From assembly GCA_050692915.1 (NCBI GenBank), contig JBOGVU010000047.1, forward strand, positions 1 through 20,055: a stretch of DNA of 20,055 nt, written 5' to 3'. Shown here in pieces: positions 1 to 7,278 of this stretch. A program made the position numbers and the translations under genes. This DNA comes from CALAEC01 sp050692915. Its GTDB lineage: Bacteria; Actinomycetota; UBA4738; CALAEC01. Each line of letters begins with the position of its first letter. Within the stretch, counting starts at the first letter, position 1. Below the pieces are notes generated by a model. It made no database searches. It was not told the DNA's origin and saw only the letters and a program-made list of their open reading frames with translations.

Positions 1-2
1 GC

Positions 3-1076
3 CGGTTCCCGCTCGTGGTGGGGTACCTCGTCGCCCTGGGCGCCCTGGGGGCCCTGGGCCGGGTGGAGCCGTGGGGGACGCCGGCGGCGGTGGTGGCCTC
101 GGCCGTCCTCACCGGCCTCGTGCTGGCCCGGATGGTGGCTCCCCCACCGGCCCACGGGCGCCGTGCCGCCGCCCCAGCCACGGCCACGGCGGCCGCGGCG
201 ATCCTCCTCATGGGGGCCCTGCTGGTCCCCTCGGCCGCCGCGCAGGCTCCGGTGGCGCCCGACGCCTCCCTGTTGGTGGTCCCCGGCGTGGACACCTCCA
301 GCGGGCGGGGGGCGGCGTACCGGCTCGACCCGGCGGCCCTGGGGTTTCCGTGCGACCGGGTGTTCTACTTCTCGTACCGGGGGCCGGAGGGCGGGGCCCC
401 GCAGGGCCAGGCCGGGTGCCCCCTCCGCCTCCACCGGCCCTACGCCCCCCAGGCCACCCAGCAGCCCCTCGGCCAGCTCGTCGACGCGTTCGACCGGCAG
501 CTCGTGGCGATCCGCCAGGAGACGGGGGGCGCCCCCGTCGTGGTGGTCACGCACTCGCAGGGGGCGGTGGTGGCCTGGCGCGCCGCGGCCCGAGGGCGCG
601 CGGGGGGCGTGCCCGTGCTGGTGTCGCTGGCCGGGTTCCCACACTCGCCGATGGGCTACCCGCCGCCCAGGGTGGCGGGGCCCGGCCGGGTCGGCGCGGA
701 CGGCCTTCGGGTCCTGTCGTGGCTCTCGAGGGTGGTCGGTTTCGGGACGTTCGACCCGGACGCCCCGCTGCCCCGGGAGATCCTGGCCCGAGCGAACGGG
801 CTCGAGGACGTGTTCGCCGAGCCGCTCCCGCCCGAGACCGCGGGCGTCCTCCTGTTCGCCACGGCGGACACGATCGCCGCCCCGGAGGGACACGCCATGC
901 CCGGCGCGGACACCTTGACGATAGGCAGCACGCACGTGGGCATCATCGAGTCCCCGGCCGCCGAGGCGGCGGTGCGGGCGATCCTGTCCGGCGGGCGGCC
1001 GTCGGAGGACCGCCTCCTGGCCCCGATCCTCGCCGCGATCCTACCGGCGTTCCTGCCCCCGCCGGCCGAGGGCTGA
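3..1076 (+). CDS. Membrane-anchored alpha/beta-hydrolase fold protein (5' partial)
   Basis: Seen: the reading frame is open to the left window edge. GTG at 15 is the first possible start inside the window, but RFPL is encoded before it, so the gene probably begins upstream. Numbered from that GTG, there are two hydrophobic segments (about 2-17 and 22-42), a third at about 58-77 ending in an Ala-rich signal-like stretch, then a globular part with a beta strand (SLLVVPG), a nucleophile elbow THSQG (Ser181), a likely acid at Asp285 (ATADT) and a likely His307 (STHVG). This order is typical of serine alpha/beta hydrolases. Inferred: an extracytoplasmic lipase- or esterase-like enzyme tethered by its N-terminal helices; substrate unknown. 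It lies 30 nt before rsmI on the same strand. The protein O-mannosyltransferase often found near rsmI in actinobacteria is not visible here. Hydrolase fold fairly sure, function not. Confidence 0.7.
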   Translation, partial: RFPLVVGYLVALGALGALGRVEPWGTPAAVVASAVLTGLVLARMVAPPPAHGRRAAAPATATAAAAILLMGALLVPSAAAQAPVAPDASLLVVPGVDTSSGRGAAYRLDPAALGFPCDRVFYFSYRGPEGGAPQGQAGCPLRLHRPYAPQATQQPLGQLVDAFDRQLVAIRQETGGAPVVVVTHSQGAVVAWRAAARGRAGGVPVLVSLAGFPHSPMGYPPPRVAGPGRVGADGLRVLSWLSRVVGFGTFDPDAPLPREILARANGLEDVFAEPLPPETAGVLLFATADTIAAPEGHAMPGADTLTIGSTHVGIIESPAAEAAVRAILSGGRPSEDRLLAPILAAILPAFLPPPAEG

Positions 1077-1094
1077 GCACGGCGCCTCCCCGCG

Positions 1095-1100
1095 CATAAT
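1095..1100 (+). promoter_or_regulatory. -10 element of rsmI (leaderless)
   Basis: CATAAT ends 6 nt before the GTG start of rsmI, so transcription would begin at or next to the start codon. No Shine-Dalgarno sequence precedes the GTG. No good -35 is visible 16-18 nt upstream. Confidence 0.45.
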
Positions 1101-1106
1101 GAGCCC

Positions 1107-1934
1107 GTGCCCGGGACGCTGTGGCTGGTCGGAACGCCCATCGGGAACCTCGGTGACGCCTCCGAGCGCGCCGCCCGGACGCTCGGCGCCGTGGACGTGA
1201 TCGCCTGCGAGGACACCCGGCGGACCCGGAAGCTCCTCTCCCACCTCGGCGTCTCCGGACGGCGGCTGGTCTCGTTCAACGAGGGGAACGAGCGGCGGCA
1301 GGTCCCCTTCCTCCTCGGTCACCTCCGGGCCGGGCGGGACGTGGCTGTGGTCTCGGACGCGGGGATGCCAGGCCTCTCCGACCCCGGCTACCGGCTGGTG
1401 GTGGCGTGTGCGGCCGAGGACATCCCCGTGGACGTCGTGCCGGGGCCGTCCGCGGCCATCGCCGCGCTGGTGATCTCCGGCCTCCCGGCGGCCCGGTTCG
1501 CCTTCGAGGGGTTCCTCCCCAGGAAGGCGGGGGAGCGCCGGGCCCGGCTGTCGTCCCTGGCCGAGGACCCCCGCACGGTCGTGGTGTTCGAGTCTCCCCG
1601 GCGGCTCCGGGCGCTCCTCGCCGACGCATTGGCGGCCCTGGGGGATCGACGCGCGGTGGTTGTCCGCGAGCTCACCAAGGTCCACCAGGAGGTCCTCCGG
1701 GGCCGTCTGTCCGAGCTGCCCTCGCGCCTCGCGGACGAGGTCCTCGGCGAGGTGGTGGTGGTGATGGAGGGCGGGGCCCCACCCCCCGGAGCCGACCTGG
1801 AGGCGCTGGGCGACCGGGTCGAGGAGCTCACCGCGGGGGGCCTTTCCCGGAAGGAGGCGGCGGCCCGGGTGGCCCAGGAGGCCGGCGTGTCGAAGCGGGC
1901 GTTGTACGAGGCGTCGCTGCGCCGACGGGCCTAA
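1107..1934 (+). CDS. rsmI: 16S rRNA 2'-O-ribose C1402 methyltransferase RsmI
   Basis: Transfers a methyl group from S-adenosylmethionine to the 2'-OH of C1402 in the 16S rRNA decoding centre (known for the family). The 275-residue product is of normal length and carries the family signatures: VGTPIGNLGD (8-17) at the N-terminus, CEDTR (34-38), SDAGMPGLSDPG (83-94), VPGPSA (111-116) and FEGFLPRK (133-140). The C-terminal LSRKEAAARVAQEAGVSKR is the usual helical tail of bacterial RsmI. The GTG at 1107 places the methionine directly before GTLWLVGTPIGN, as in homologues. A CATAAT box 6 nt upstream, with no ribosome-binding site, suggests a leaderless mRNA. The gene opens the conserved block with metG and tatD. 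Confidence 0.95.
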   Translation: MPGTLWLVGTPIGNLGDASERAARTLGAVDVIACEDTRRTRKLLSHLGVSGRRLVSFNEGNERRQVPFLLGHLRAGRDVAVVSDAGMPGLSDPGYRLVVACAAEDIPVDVVPGPSAAIAALVISGLPAARFAFEGFLPRKAGERRARLSSLAEDPRTVVVFESPRRLRALLADALAALGDRRAVVVRELTKVHQEVLRGRLSELPSRLADEVLGEVVVVMEGGAPPPGADLEALGDRVEELTAGGLSRKEAAARVAQEAGVSKRALYEASLRRRA

Positions 1935-1941
1935 CGCCCTG

Positions 1942-1950
1942 TGGGAGAAT
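1942..1950 (+). promoter_or_regulatory. Extended -10 element of metG
   Basis: TGG-GAGAAT has the TGn extension in front of a -10-like hexamer and lies 11 nt before the metG ATG at 1962. The 11-mer GTGGGAGAATC (1941-1951) recurs exactly before tRNA-Gln (7185-7195). Confidence 0.45.
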
Positions 1951-1961
1951 CTCGGGCGCCG

Positions 1962-3503
1962 ATGCCCAAGGACGTCTTCTACGTCACGACCCCGATCTAC
2001 TACCCGAACGACGTGCCGCATATCGGGCACGCCTACACCACCGTGGCCACCGACTTCGTGGCCCGGTACCACCGTCTCCGCGGCGAGGAGGTGTTCTTCC
2101 TCACCGGCACCGACGAGCACGGGAAGAAGGTGCCCCAGGCGGCCCGGGACCAGGGGCTGGAGCCCCAGGCGTTCGTGGACCAGATGGAGCCCCGGTGGCG
2201 AGAGGTGTGGGAGCGGCTGGACATCGCTTACGACGACTACATCCGGACCACCGAGCCCCGGCACGAGGCGGCCGTGGCCAAGCTGCTGAAGGCGGTCCAC
2301 GAGAACGGCCGCGAGGACATCTACCTGGGGACCTACGAGGGGCTGTACTGCGTCTCCTGTGAGGCCTACTACACGGAGGACGAGCTCGTGAACGGGATGT
2401 GCCCGATCCACGGCACGCCCGTGGAGGCCATGGCCGAGGAGAACTACTTCTTCCGCCTGTCCGCGTACCAGGACCGCCTGCTGGAGCACTACCAGGCCCA
2501 CCCGGAGGCGGTGGAGCCCGAGGCCCGGAGGAACGAGGTGCTCTCGGTGATCAAGGGGGGGCTTCGGGACTTCTCGATCTCCCGGACCTCGTTCGCCTGG
2601 GGCGTTCCCCTGCCATGGGACCCGAAGCATGTTTGCTACGTGTGGTTCGACGCGCTGACGAACTACGTCACTGCGGCCGGCTACGCCGAGGACCCGGCCC
2701 GGTTCGAGCGGACCTGGCCGGCCGACGTCCACTTCATCGGGAAGGACATCCTGCGGTTCCACGCCATCTACTGGCCGGCCATGCTGATGGCGGCCGGGGT
2801 CGAGCCGCCCCGCCAGGTGTGGGCCCACGGGTTCCTCCTGGTGGGCGGGGAGAAGATGTCGAAGACCAGGCTGACCGGGATCCACCCGTTCGAGCTCGTG
2901 GACCACTTCGGGGTGGACGCCTACCGGTACTACTTCCTGCGGGAGATCCAGTTCGGGCAGGACGGCTCCTTCTCGTGGGAGTCCATGGTGGCCCGGTACA
3001 ACGCCGACCTGGCCAACGACCTCGGCAACCTGGCCTCACGGGTCCTGGCCATGCTCGACCAGTACGTGGACGGGCGGGTCCCCGCTCCCCCCGGCAGCGC
3101 CGGGCCCGAGGCCCGCCTGGCCGTGGCCGCCGAGCGGGCCGCCGCCGACTACGACGAGCGGGTCCTGGCCATGGACCTCACCGGGGGCCTGGCCGCGGTG
3201 TGGGCGTTCGTGGGCGAGGTGAACCGCTACCTCGTGGACGTGGCTCCCTGGGCCCTGGCCAAGGATGAGGGACGCCGGGAGGAGCTGGAGGCCTGTTTGC
3301 ACGCCTCGGCGGAGGCCCTCCGGATCATCGCGGTCATGATCGGCCCGGCCATGCCGCGGGCTGCGGCCGCGCTGTGGGACCAGCTGGGGATGGAGCCTCG
3401 CCTCGAGGGGCAGCGCCTCCCCGCCGCCGCGGCGTGGGGGCGCATCCCGCCCGGCACCCGGGTGCGCCGGGGGGAGGGGTTGTTCCCGCGGCTGGAGGGG
3501 TAG
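1962..3503 (+). CDS. metG: Methionyl-tRNA synthetase
   Basis: Class I aminoacyl-tRNA synthetase that charges tRNA-Met with methionine in the cytoplasm. The 513-residue product shows the HIGH signature (20-23), a single zinc knuckle with Cys130, Cys133, Cys147 and His150, the substrate-pocket region FISRTSFAWGVPLPWD-like (204-220), FIGKDILRFHAIYWPA (258-273) and the KMSK loop (298-301, with Thr in place of the last Ser). It lacks a C-terminal tRNA-binding (EMAP-like) domain, as in the short actinobacterial form. ATG 1962 is preferred over the in-frame GTG at 1941 because MPKDVFYVTTPIYYPN matches the usual N-terminus and the GTG lies inside the putative -10. Its TAG stop (3501-3503) overlaps the putative -10 of the next gene. 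Confidence 0.96.
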   Translation: MPKDVFYVTTPIYYPNDVPHIGHAYTTVATDFVARYHRLRGEEVFFLTGTDEHGKKVPQAARDQGLEPQAFVDQMEPRWREVWERLDIAYDDYIRTTEPRHEAAVAKLLKAVHENGREDIYLGTYEGLYCVSCEAYYTEDELVNGMCPIHGTPVEAMAEENYFFRLSAYQDRLLEHYQAHPEAVEPEARRNEVLSVIKGGLRDFSISRTSFAWGVPLPWDPKHVCYVWFDALTNYVTAAGYAEDPARFERTWPADVHFIGKDILRFHAIYWPAMLMAAGVEPPRQVWAHGFLLVGGEKMSKTRLTGIHPFELVDHFGVDAYRYYFLREIQFGQDGSFSWESMVARYNADLANDLGNLASRVLAMLDQYVDGRVPAPPGSAGPEARLAVAAERAAADYDERVLAMDLTGGLAAVWAFVGEVNRYLVDVAPWALAKDEGRREELEACLHASAEALRIIAVMIGPAMPRAAAALWDQLGMEPRLEGQRLPAAAAWGRIPPGTRVRRGEGLFPRLEG

Positions 3504-3506
3504 AGT
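3501..3506 (+). promoter_or_regulatory. -10 element of tatD
   Basis: TAGAGT overlaps the metG stop codon and ends 8 nt before the GTG start of tatD. This fits a leaderless start within the metG-tatD pair. No convincing -35 is present, so read-through from metG is also possible. Confidence 0.35.
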
Positions 3507-3514
3507 CTCGACCC

Positions 3515-4285
3515 GTGGTCGAGGGTCCCCTGTTCGATTCCCACTGTCACCTGTTCCTGATGGAGGGAGACCCGCCCGCGGCCGTCGAGGAGGCCAGGTC
3601 GGGCGGGCTGGTGGGCCTGATCTGCGTGGGCATCGACGCCGAGTCCAGCCGGCGCTCCCGGGAGCTCGCCGACGCGCTGCCGGGGGTGTTCGCCACCGCG
3701 GGGATCCACCCGCACGACGCCAAGGGGTTCGACGCCCGGGCGGGGGCCACCATCGAGGAGCTGGCTCACGATGCCCGGGTTGTGGCCGTGGGGGAGACCG
3801 GGCTGGACCACTACCGGATGCTGTCGCCGCCCGAGGACCAGGAGCGCGCCTTCCGAGCCCACTGCGTCCTGGCCCGGGAGACCGGCAAGCCGCTGGTGGT
3901 CCACGTCCGCGACGCCTGGACGGACGTCCTACGGATCCTGGAGGACGAGGCCGCGGAGCGCGTGGTCCTCCACTGCTTCTCCGGGGACGCCGCCGTGGTC
4001 CGCGAGGCCGTGGGCCGCCGGTACCACTGCTCGTTCGCCGGCAACGTGACCTACCCGAAGAACGCGGGCCTCCGGCATGCCGCCGCCGAGGTCCCGGCCG
4101 AGCTCCTCCTGGTGGAGACCGACAGCCCGTTCCTGGCCCCCCAGAGCCTGCGGGGGCGGCCGAACAGCCCGGCGAACCTGCCCGAGGTGGTGGCCGCGGT
4201 GGCCGAGGCCAGGGGTGAGGAGCCCGCGGAGGTGGCCGCTCGGACCGCGGCCAACGCCCGAGAGGCGTTTGACCTGCCCGGATAG
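3515..4285 (+). CDS. tatD: TatD family metal-dependent hydrolase / DNase
   Basis: Metal-dependent TIM-barrel hydrolase of the amidohydrolase superfamily; characterised relatives are 3'-5' exonucleases acting on DNA or RNA. The 256-residue product has every TatD metal-site motif: DSHCH with His10 and His12, VGETGLDHY with Glu94, PLVVHVRDA with His130, LHCFSG with His153 and VETDSPF with Asp203. GTG 3515 is chosen because it sits six codons before DSHCH, as in homologues. An in-frame GTG at 3374 would lie 130 nt inside metG. The gene starts 11 nt after the metG stop, in the conserved metG-tatD-G5 protein-rsmA order known from Bacillus and Mycobacterium. Family is certain; the physiological substrate is not known. 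Confidence 0.94.
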   Translation: MVEGPLFDSHCHLFLMEGDPPAAVEEARSGGLVGLICVGIDAESSRRSRELADALPGVFATAGIHPHDAKGFDARAGATIEELAHDARVVAVGETGLDHYRMLSPPEDQERAFRAHCVLARETGKPLVVHVRDAWTDVLRILEDEAAERVVLHCFSGDAAVVREAVGRRYHCSFAGNVTYPKNAGLRHAAAEVPAELLLVETDSPFLAPQSLRGRPNSPANLPEVVAAVAEARGEEPAEVAARTAANAREAFDLPG

Positions 4286-4289
4286 GCGC

Positions 4290-4305
4290 ACGAACGCTTG
4301 TTCGG
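4290..4305. promoter_or_regulatory. Possible LexA/SOS box
   Basis: CGAAC-GCTT-GTTCG (4291-4304) is a perfect 5+5 inverted repeat with a 4-nt spacer. It has the GAAC-N4-GTTC core of Gram-positive LexA operators; the outermost bases of the mycobacterial form are not matched. It lies 9 nt upstream of the -35 of the promoter at 4314-4342. One such match in 20 kb could be chance, and it could also form a weak tatD-end hairpin. Confidence 0.35.
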
Positions 4306-4313
4306 GCCCGAGT

Positions 4314-4342
4314 TTGCACCCGAGGTTGAGGGTTGGTAGGGT
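4314..4342 (+). promoter_or_regulatory. Housekeeping-type promoter of the G5/RlpA-like gene
   Basis: TTGCAC (4314-4319), 17 nt, TAGGGT (4337-4342), with a TG dinucleotide one base before the -10. Predicted transcription start is near 4349, giving a leader of about 60-80 nt to the GTG starts at 4407 or 4428. It is one of the two clearest two-box promoters in the window. Confidence 0.6.
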
Positions 4343-4427
4343 TCCGCGCGTATTGCCCGGCCGACACCGAGCCGCCTGGCGGGCCGCCCGTCCTTCCCCC
4401 CCGCCCGTGCCGGGACGAGCGAGCAGG

Positions 4428-5501
4428 GTGCGCCGGACGCGCTTCCCCGGCCTCCTGGTGACGTTCGTCCTGCTGACAGCCGTCGCCGGCGTCGGCCTCC
4501 TCCAGCTCTCCAAGCAGGTCACCCTGGTCGTCGACGGGGCCCCCCGGAGCGTGGGGACCCTGTCCTCGAGCGTCCAGGGGCTCCTGGAGCAGGAGGGGAT
4601 CGCCGTCGATCGCTACGACGAGGTGACCCCGGCGCTGGAGGCCTCCCTGGCCGACGGGATGGAGGTCCAGGTCCTGCTGGCGAAGGAGATCACCGTGCTG
4701 GTGGACGAGGTCGAGCGCACCGTCCACGTGACCGGCGGCACCACCGTCCAGGACGTCCTCGAACAGGTCAACGTGCGGATCTCCCGCCACGGCTCCCTGG
4801 AGCCGTCCCGGGGGGCCGAGGTGGAGGACGGAGACGTGATCGTCTACGAGCCGGCGGTGAGCGTGAAGCTCACCGCGGACGGTCGGACCAGGGACGTGGT
4901 CACGAACGCCGACGACGTCGGCCGCCTCTTGGACAGCCTGGGGATCGTGCTCCGGAAGGAGGACCGGGTCCAGCCGGGGTCGAGCACGGCTCTCCGTCAG
5001 GGACTCCAGGTCACGGTGGTCCGGGTGAGCCACCGGGAGGCGGCGGTCCAGCAGCCGATCCCGTACGGGACCCAGATCAAGAAGTCGAACGAGCTCATGC
5101 TCGGGGTGCGGCGGGTGGAGCGGGCCGGAGCTGCCGGCGTACTGAAGCGGATCTACGACGTGACCATGGAGAACGGCAAGGAGGTGGGCCGGAACCTCCT
5201 CCGGACAGAGACCGTCCGCCAGCCGGTCTCCGAGATCATCGTCGAAGGCACCCGTCCGCCCCACACCCAGTCCGGGGTGGGCTCCTGGTACCACCGCACG
5301 GGGATGGTGGCCGCCCACAAGACCCTTCCCTTCGGGACGCAGGTGAAGGTGACGAACACCGCCAATGGGCGGTCGGTCGTTGTGGTAATCAACGACCGTG
5401 GCCCCTACATCGCCGGACGGATCATCGATCTCTCCGACGACGCGTTCGCCCAGCTCGCCCCCCTCGGGGTCGGCACCATCAACGTCCGGATCGCCTGGTA
5501 G
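4428..5501 (+). CDS. DUF348 x3 / G5 / RlpA-like double-psi beta-barrel cell-wall protein
   Basis: Exported peptidoglycan-associated protein. Seen from the chosen GTG: basic N-terminus and membrane anchor (about 8-26); three DUF348-type repeats (about 29-70, 88-128, 144-184), each starting VTLVVDG-like; a G5 domain (about 199-275); and a C-terminal RlpA-like domain (283-356) with GSWY, AAHKTLPFGTQVKVTN, NDRGPY and IIDLS. His297 and Asp323 align with residues important in Pseudomonas RlpA, but the segment normally between SWY and AAH is cut to a few residues, so a conserved Glu there is missing. Position and front half match RpfB (Mycobacterium) and YabE (Bacillus), whose last domains are Rpf and 3D. 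Start is uncertain: GTG 4407 is also in frame, and neither has a good ribosome-binding site. Lytic activity is inferred only. Confidence 0.85.
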   Translation: MRRTRFPGLLVTFVLLTAVAGVGLLQLSKQVTLVVDGAPRSVGTLSSSVQGLLEQEGIAVDRYDEVTPALEASLADGMEVQVLLAKEITVLVDEVERTVHVTGGTTVQDVLEQVNVRISRHGSLEPSRGAEVEDGDVIVYEPAVSVKLTADGRTRDVVTNADDVGRLLDSLGIVLRKEDRVQPGSSTALRQGLQVTVVRVSHREAAVQQPIPYGTQIKKSNELMLGVRRVERAGAAGVLKRIYDVTMENGKEVGRNLLRTETVRQPVSEIIVEGTRPPHTQSGVGSWYHRTGMVAAHKTLPFGTQVKVTNTANGRSVVVVINDRGPYIAGRIIDLSDDAFAQLAPLGVGTINVRIAW

Positions 5502-6324
5502 CGGGCTTACCCGCCGGACGCTCGTCGACCTGGCCCGGCGCCACGGCCTCCGGCCGAGGAAGTCGCTGGGCCAACACTTCCTGGCCGATCCCAACCTGGC
5601 CCGGGCCATCGCCCGGGAGGCCGGGGCGGGCCCGGGGGAGCGGTTCCTGGAGGTGGGGGCGGGCCTCGGGTCGCTGACCGTGGCTTTGACCGCCGCCGGG
5701 GCCGAGGTCCTGGCCCTGGAGACCGATCGCCGCCTGGCCGAGGCCCTCGAGGAGGTGGTGGCCGGCCTCCCGGTCCGGGTCGTGGTGGCCGATGCCACCG
5801 CGGCGGACTGGCCGGGGCTGCTGGGGCCGGAGCCGTGGCGGATGGCCTCGAACCTGCCGTACCACGCGGCCGTCCCCATCCTGCTCGACCTGCTGGAGCG
5901 GGCCCCGGAGGTCGGCACGTTCGTGGTGATGGTCCAGCGCGAGGTTGGCGAGCGGCTGGCGGCCGGCCCCGGCGAGCCCGCCTTCGGGGCGGTCAGCCTG
6001 AAGGTGGCGTATCGGGCCGACGTGCGGGTCCTCCGTCGGGTCCCCCCGACCGTGTTCTGGCCGGCGCCGGGGGTGGAGTCGGTCCTCCTGGGCCTGGAAC
6101 GCCGGCCGCCCCCGGTGGCCACGCCGCCCGATCGGCTGTTCGCCCTGATCGAGGAGGGCTTCCGGGAGCGCCGGAAGACCATGACCACGGCCCTGGTCCG
6201 GCTGGGCCTCGACCGGGACCGGGCCCGGGCGGTGCTGTCTTCGGCCGGGATCGATACTCGGGCCCGGGCCGAGACGCTGGGCCTCCCCGAGTTCGAGCGG
6301 CTGGCCGAGGCGGTCGATGGGTGA
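5398..6324 (+). CDS. rsmA: 16S rRNA A1518/A1519 dimethyltransferase RsmA (KsgA)
   Basis: Dimethylates two adjacent adenines in helix 45 of 16S rRNA using S-adenosylmethionine, a late step of 30S assembly. Motifs: the KSLGQHFL signature (55-62), SAM motif I EVGAGLGSLT (85-94), acidic ETD (108-110) and catalytic NLPY (152-155). A C-terminal helical domain contains RRKTM and ends in FERLAEAV. The start is a puzzle. The only canonical in-frame start before the conserved part is GTG 5398, 104 nt inside the preceding gene; it would add about 36 Ser/Pro-rich residues that look like an out-of-frame reading of that gene. Homology begins at LTRRTLVDL, where the codon is CTT at 5506. The 3' end overlaps ispE by 8 nt. 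Function certain, start uncertain. Confidence 0.93.
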   Translation: MAPTSPDGSSISPTTRSPSSPPSGSAPSTSGSPGSGLTRRTLVDLARRHGLRPRKSLGQHFLADPNLARAIAREAGAGPGERFLEVGAGLGSLTVALTAAGAEVLALETDRRLAEALEEVVAGLPVRVVVADATAADWPGLLGPEPWRMASNLPYHAAVPILLDLLERAPEVGTFVVMVQREVGERLAAGPGEPAFGAVSLKVAYRADVRVLRRVPPTVFWPAPGVESVLLGLERRPPPVATPPDRLFALIEEGFRERRKTMTTALVRLGLDRDRARAVLSSAGIDTRARAETLGLPEFERLAEAVDG

Positions 6325-7180
6325 GGCCGGGGCGGTCTCCGAGCCGGCCCCGGCGAAGCTCAACCTCTTCCTGAGGGTGCTGGGCCGCCGGGATGACGGG
6401 TACCACGACCTCCGGTCCCTGATCGTCCCCCTCACGCTGGCGGACGGGGTCCAGGCCCGTCACAGCGAGCGACTGGTCCTCACGGTCGTCGGCGAGTGCG
6501 CCGCCGACGTGCCCAGGAGGGAGGAGAACCTGGTGGTCCGGGCGGCCCGGGCCCTGGCCGGGGCGGTGGGGATCGAGCCCGCCGCGAGCCTCCTGCTCTC
6601 GAAGCGGATCCCGGTGGCAGCCGGGCTGGGCGGTGGTAGCGCCGATGCCGCGGCCACGCTCCGGGCCCTGGCCAGGCTGTGGGGGGTCGAGGCCGGCCCG
6701 CCCCGCCTGCGCGAGATCGGGGCCCGGATCGGCTCCGACGTCCCCGCGCTGGTGGAGGTTCGTCCGGTCCTGGTGGGGGGCCGGGGCGACGTGGTGGAGC
6801 CGGTCGAGGTGCCCAGGACGTGGTGGGTGCTCCTGACCCAGACGTACGGCGTCCGGGCCGGCGACGCCTACCGGTGGTGGGACGAGGACGAACGGCCGGG
6901 CGGCGCGGACCCGGAGGCCCTGGTGGCGGCGATCCGAGCCGGTGAGCTCGAGCGGGCCGGGCCGCTGCTGTCGAACGAACTCGAGGCACCGGTCACGGCC
7001 CGGCACGCCGAGGTGGGGACGGCCCGGAACCGTCTCCTGGAGGCCGGAGCCCTCGGCGCGGTCATGGTCGGCAGCGGGCCCACTGTGGCCGGCCTGGTTC
7101 GTGACGGGTTCCAGGCGGAAGAGGTCGCCGCATCTACCGGCGGGATCGCCACCAGCGTTATCACCCGGGTTCCGGCTTGA
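6317..7180 (+). CDS. ispE: 4-diphosphocytidyl-2-C-methyl-D-erythritol kinase
   Basis: GHMP-family kinase that phosphorylates CDP-methylerythritol with ATP in the MEP pathway of isoprenoid synthesis, feeding lipid carriers and quinones. The 287-residue product has the N-terminal PAKLNLFLRV with Lys14, GYHDLRSL (28-35), the glycine-rich ATP loop PVAAGLGGGSADAA (99-112), GSDVPAL with Asp141 (Lys and Asp are the family's catalytic pair) and the third GHMP motif VMVGSGPTVAGL near 250-261. ATG 6317 lies inside the rsmA 3' end (8-nt overlap), so translation is probably coupled. rsmA-ispE adjacency is common in actinobacteria. No terminator is visible before the tRNA gene that follows. Confidence 0.95.
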   Translation: MGEAGAVSEPAPAKLNLFLRVLGRRDDGYHDLRSLIVPLTLADGVQARHSERLVLTVVGECAADVPRREENLVVRAARALAGAVGIEPAASLLLSKRIPVAAGLGGGSADAAATLRALARLWGVEAGPPRLREIGARIGSDVPALVEVRPVLVGGRGDVVEPVEVPRTWWVLLTQTYGVRAGDAYRWWDEDERPGGADPEALVAAIRAGELERAGPLLSNELEAPVTARHAEVGTARNRLLEAGALGAVMVGSGPTVAGLVRDGFQAEEVAASTGGIATSVITRVPA

Positions 7181-7185
7181 GGGCG

Positions 7186-7194
7186 TGGGAGAAT
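7186..7194 (+). promoter_or_regulatory. Extended -10 element of tRNA-Gln
   Basis: TGG-GAGAAT ends 8 nt before the mature tRNA 5' end, a fitting distance for a tRNA promoter. It is inside an 11-mer identical to the one before metG. No clear -35. Confidence 0.4.
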
Positions 7195-7202
7195 CGGGGC
7201 GG

Positions 7203-7273
7203 TCCGGGGTGGTCTAACGGTAAGACGACGGCTTTTGGTGCCGGAAACGGAGGTTCGACTCCTCCCCCCGGAG
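7203..7273 (+). tRNA. tRNA-Gln (anticodon TTG)
   Basis: Complete cloverleaf by hand folding. The acceptor TCCGGGG (7203-7209) pairs with CCCCGGA (7266-7272), with G73 as discriminator. The D stem GTCT (7212-7215) pairs with AGAC (7223-7226). The anticodon stem ACGGC (7228-7232) pairs with GCCGG (7240-7244) except for an A27-G43 mismatch. The anticodon loop is TTTTGGT (7233-7239) with TTG at 7235-7237. The T stem GGAGG (7249-7253) pairs with CCTCC (7261-7265) around TTCGACT. CCA is not encoded. The 3' end is 5 nt from the stop codon of the convergent peptidase gene. Confidence 0.95.
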
Positions 7274-7278
7274 CTATC

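Noticed and set aside
4343..4427. A c-di-AMP (ydaO/yuaA) riboswitch before the RpfB-position gene, as in some actinobacteria.
   Set aside because: The leader after the predicted start is only 60-80 nt and shows none of the expected stems; too short for that element.
3036..6188. A 1050-codon open frame on the minus strand, and other long ones at 1041-2906 and 13309-16179 (minus) and 7971-10310 (plus).
   Set aside because: They lie opposite clear genes with strong motifs. Their products are Pro/Arg/Gly/His-rich with no recognisable domain, as expected from the antisense of high-GC codons.
7203..7273. tRNA-Gln as an integration site for the adjacent operon.
   Set aside because: No second copy of the tRNA 3' end, no integrase and no phage-like genes were seen; the adjacent operon looks chromosomal.
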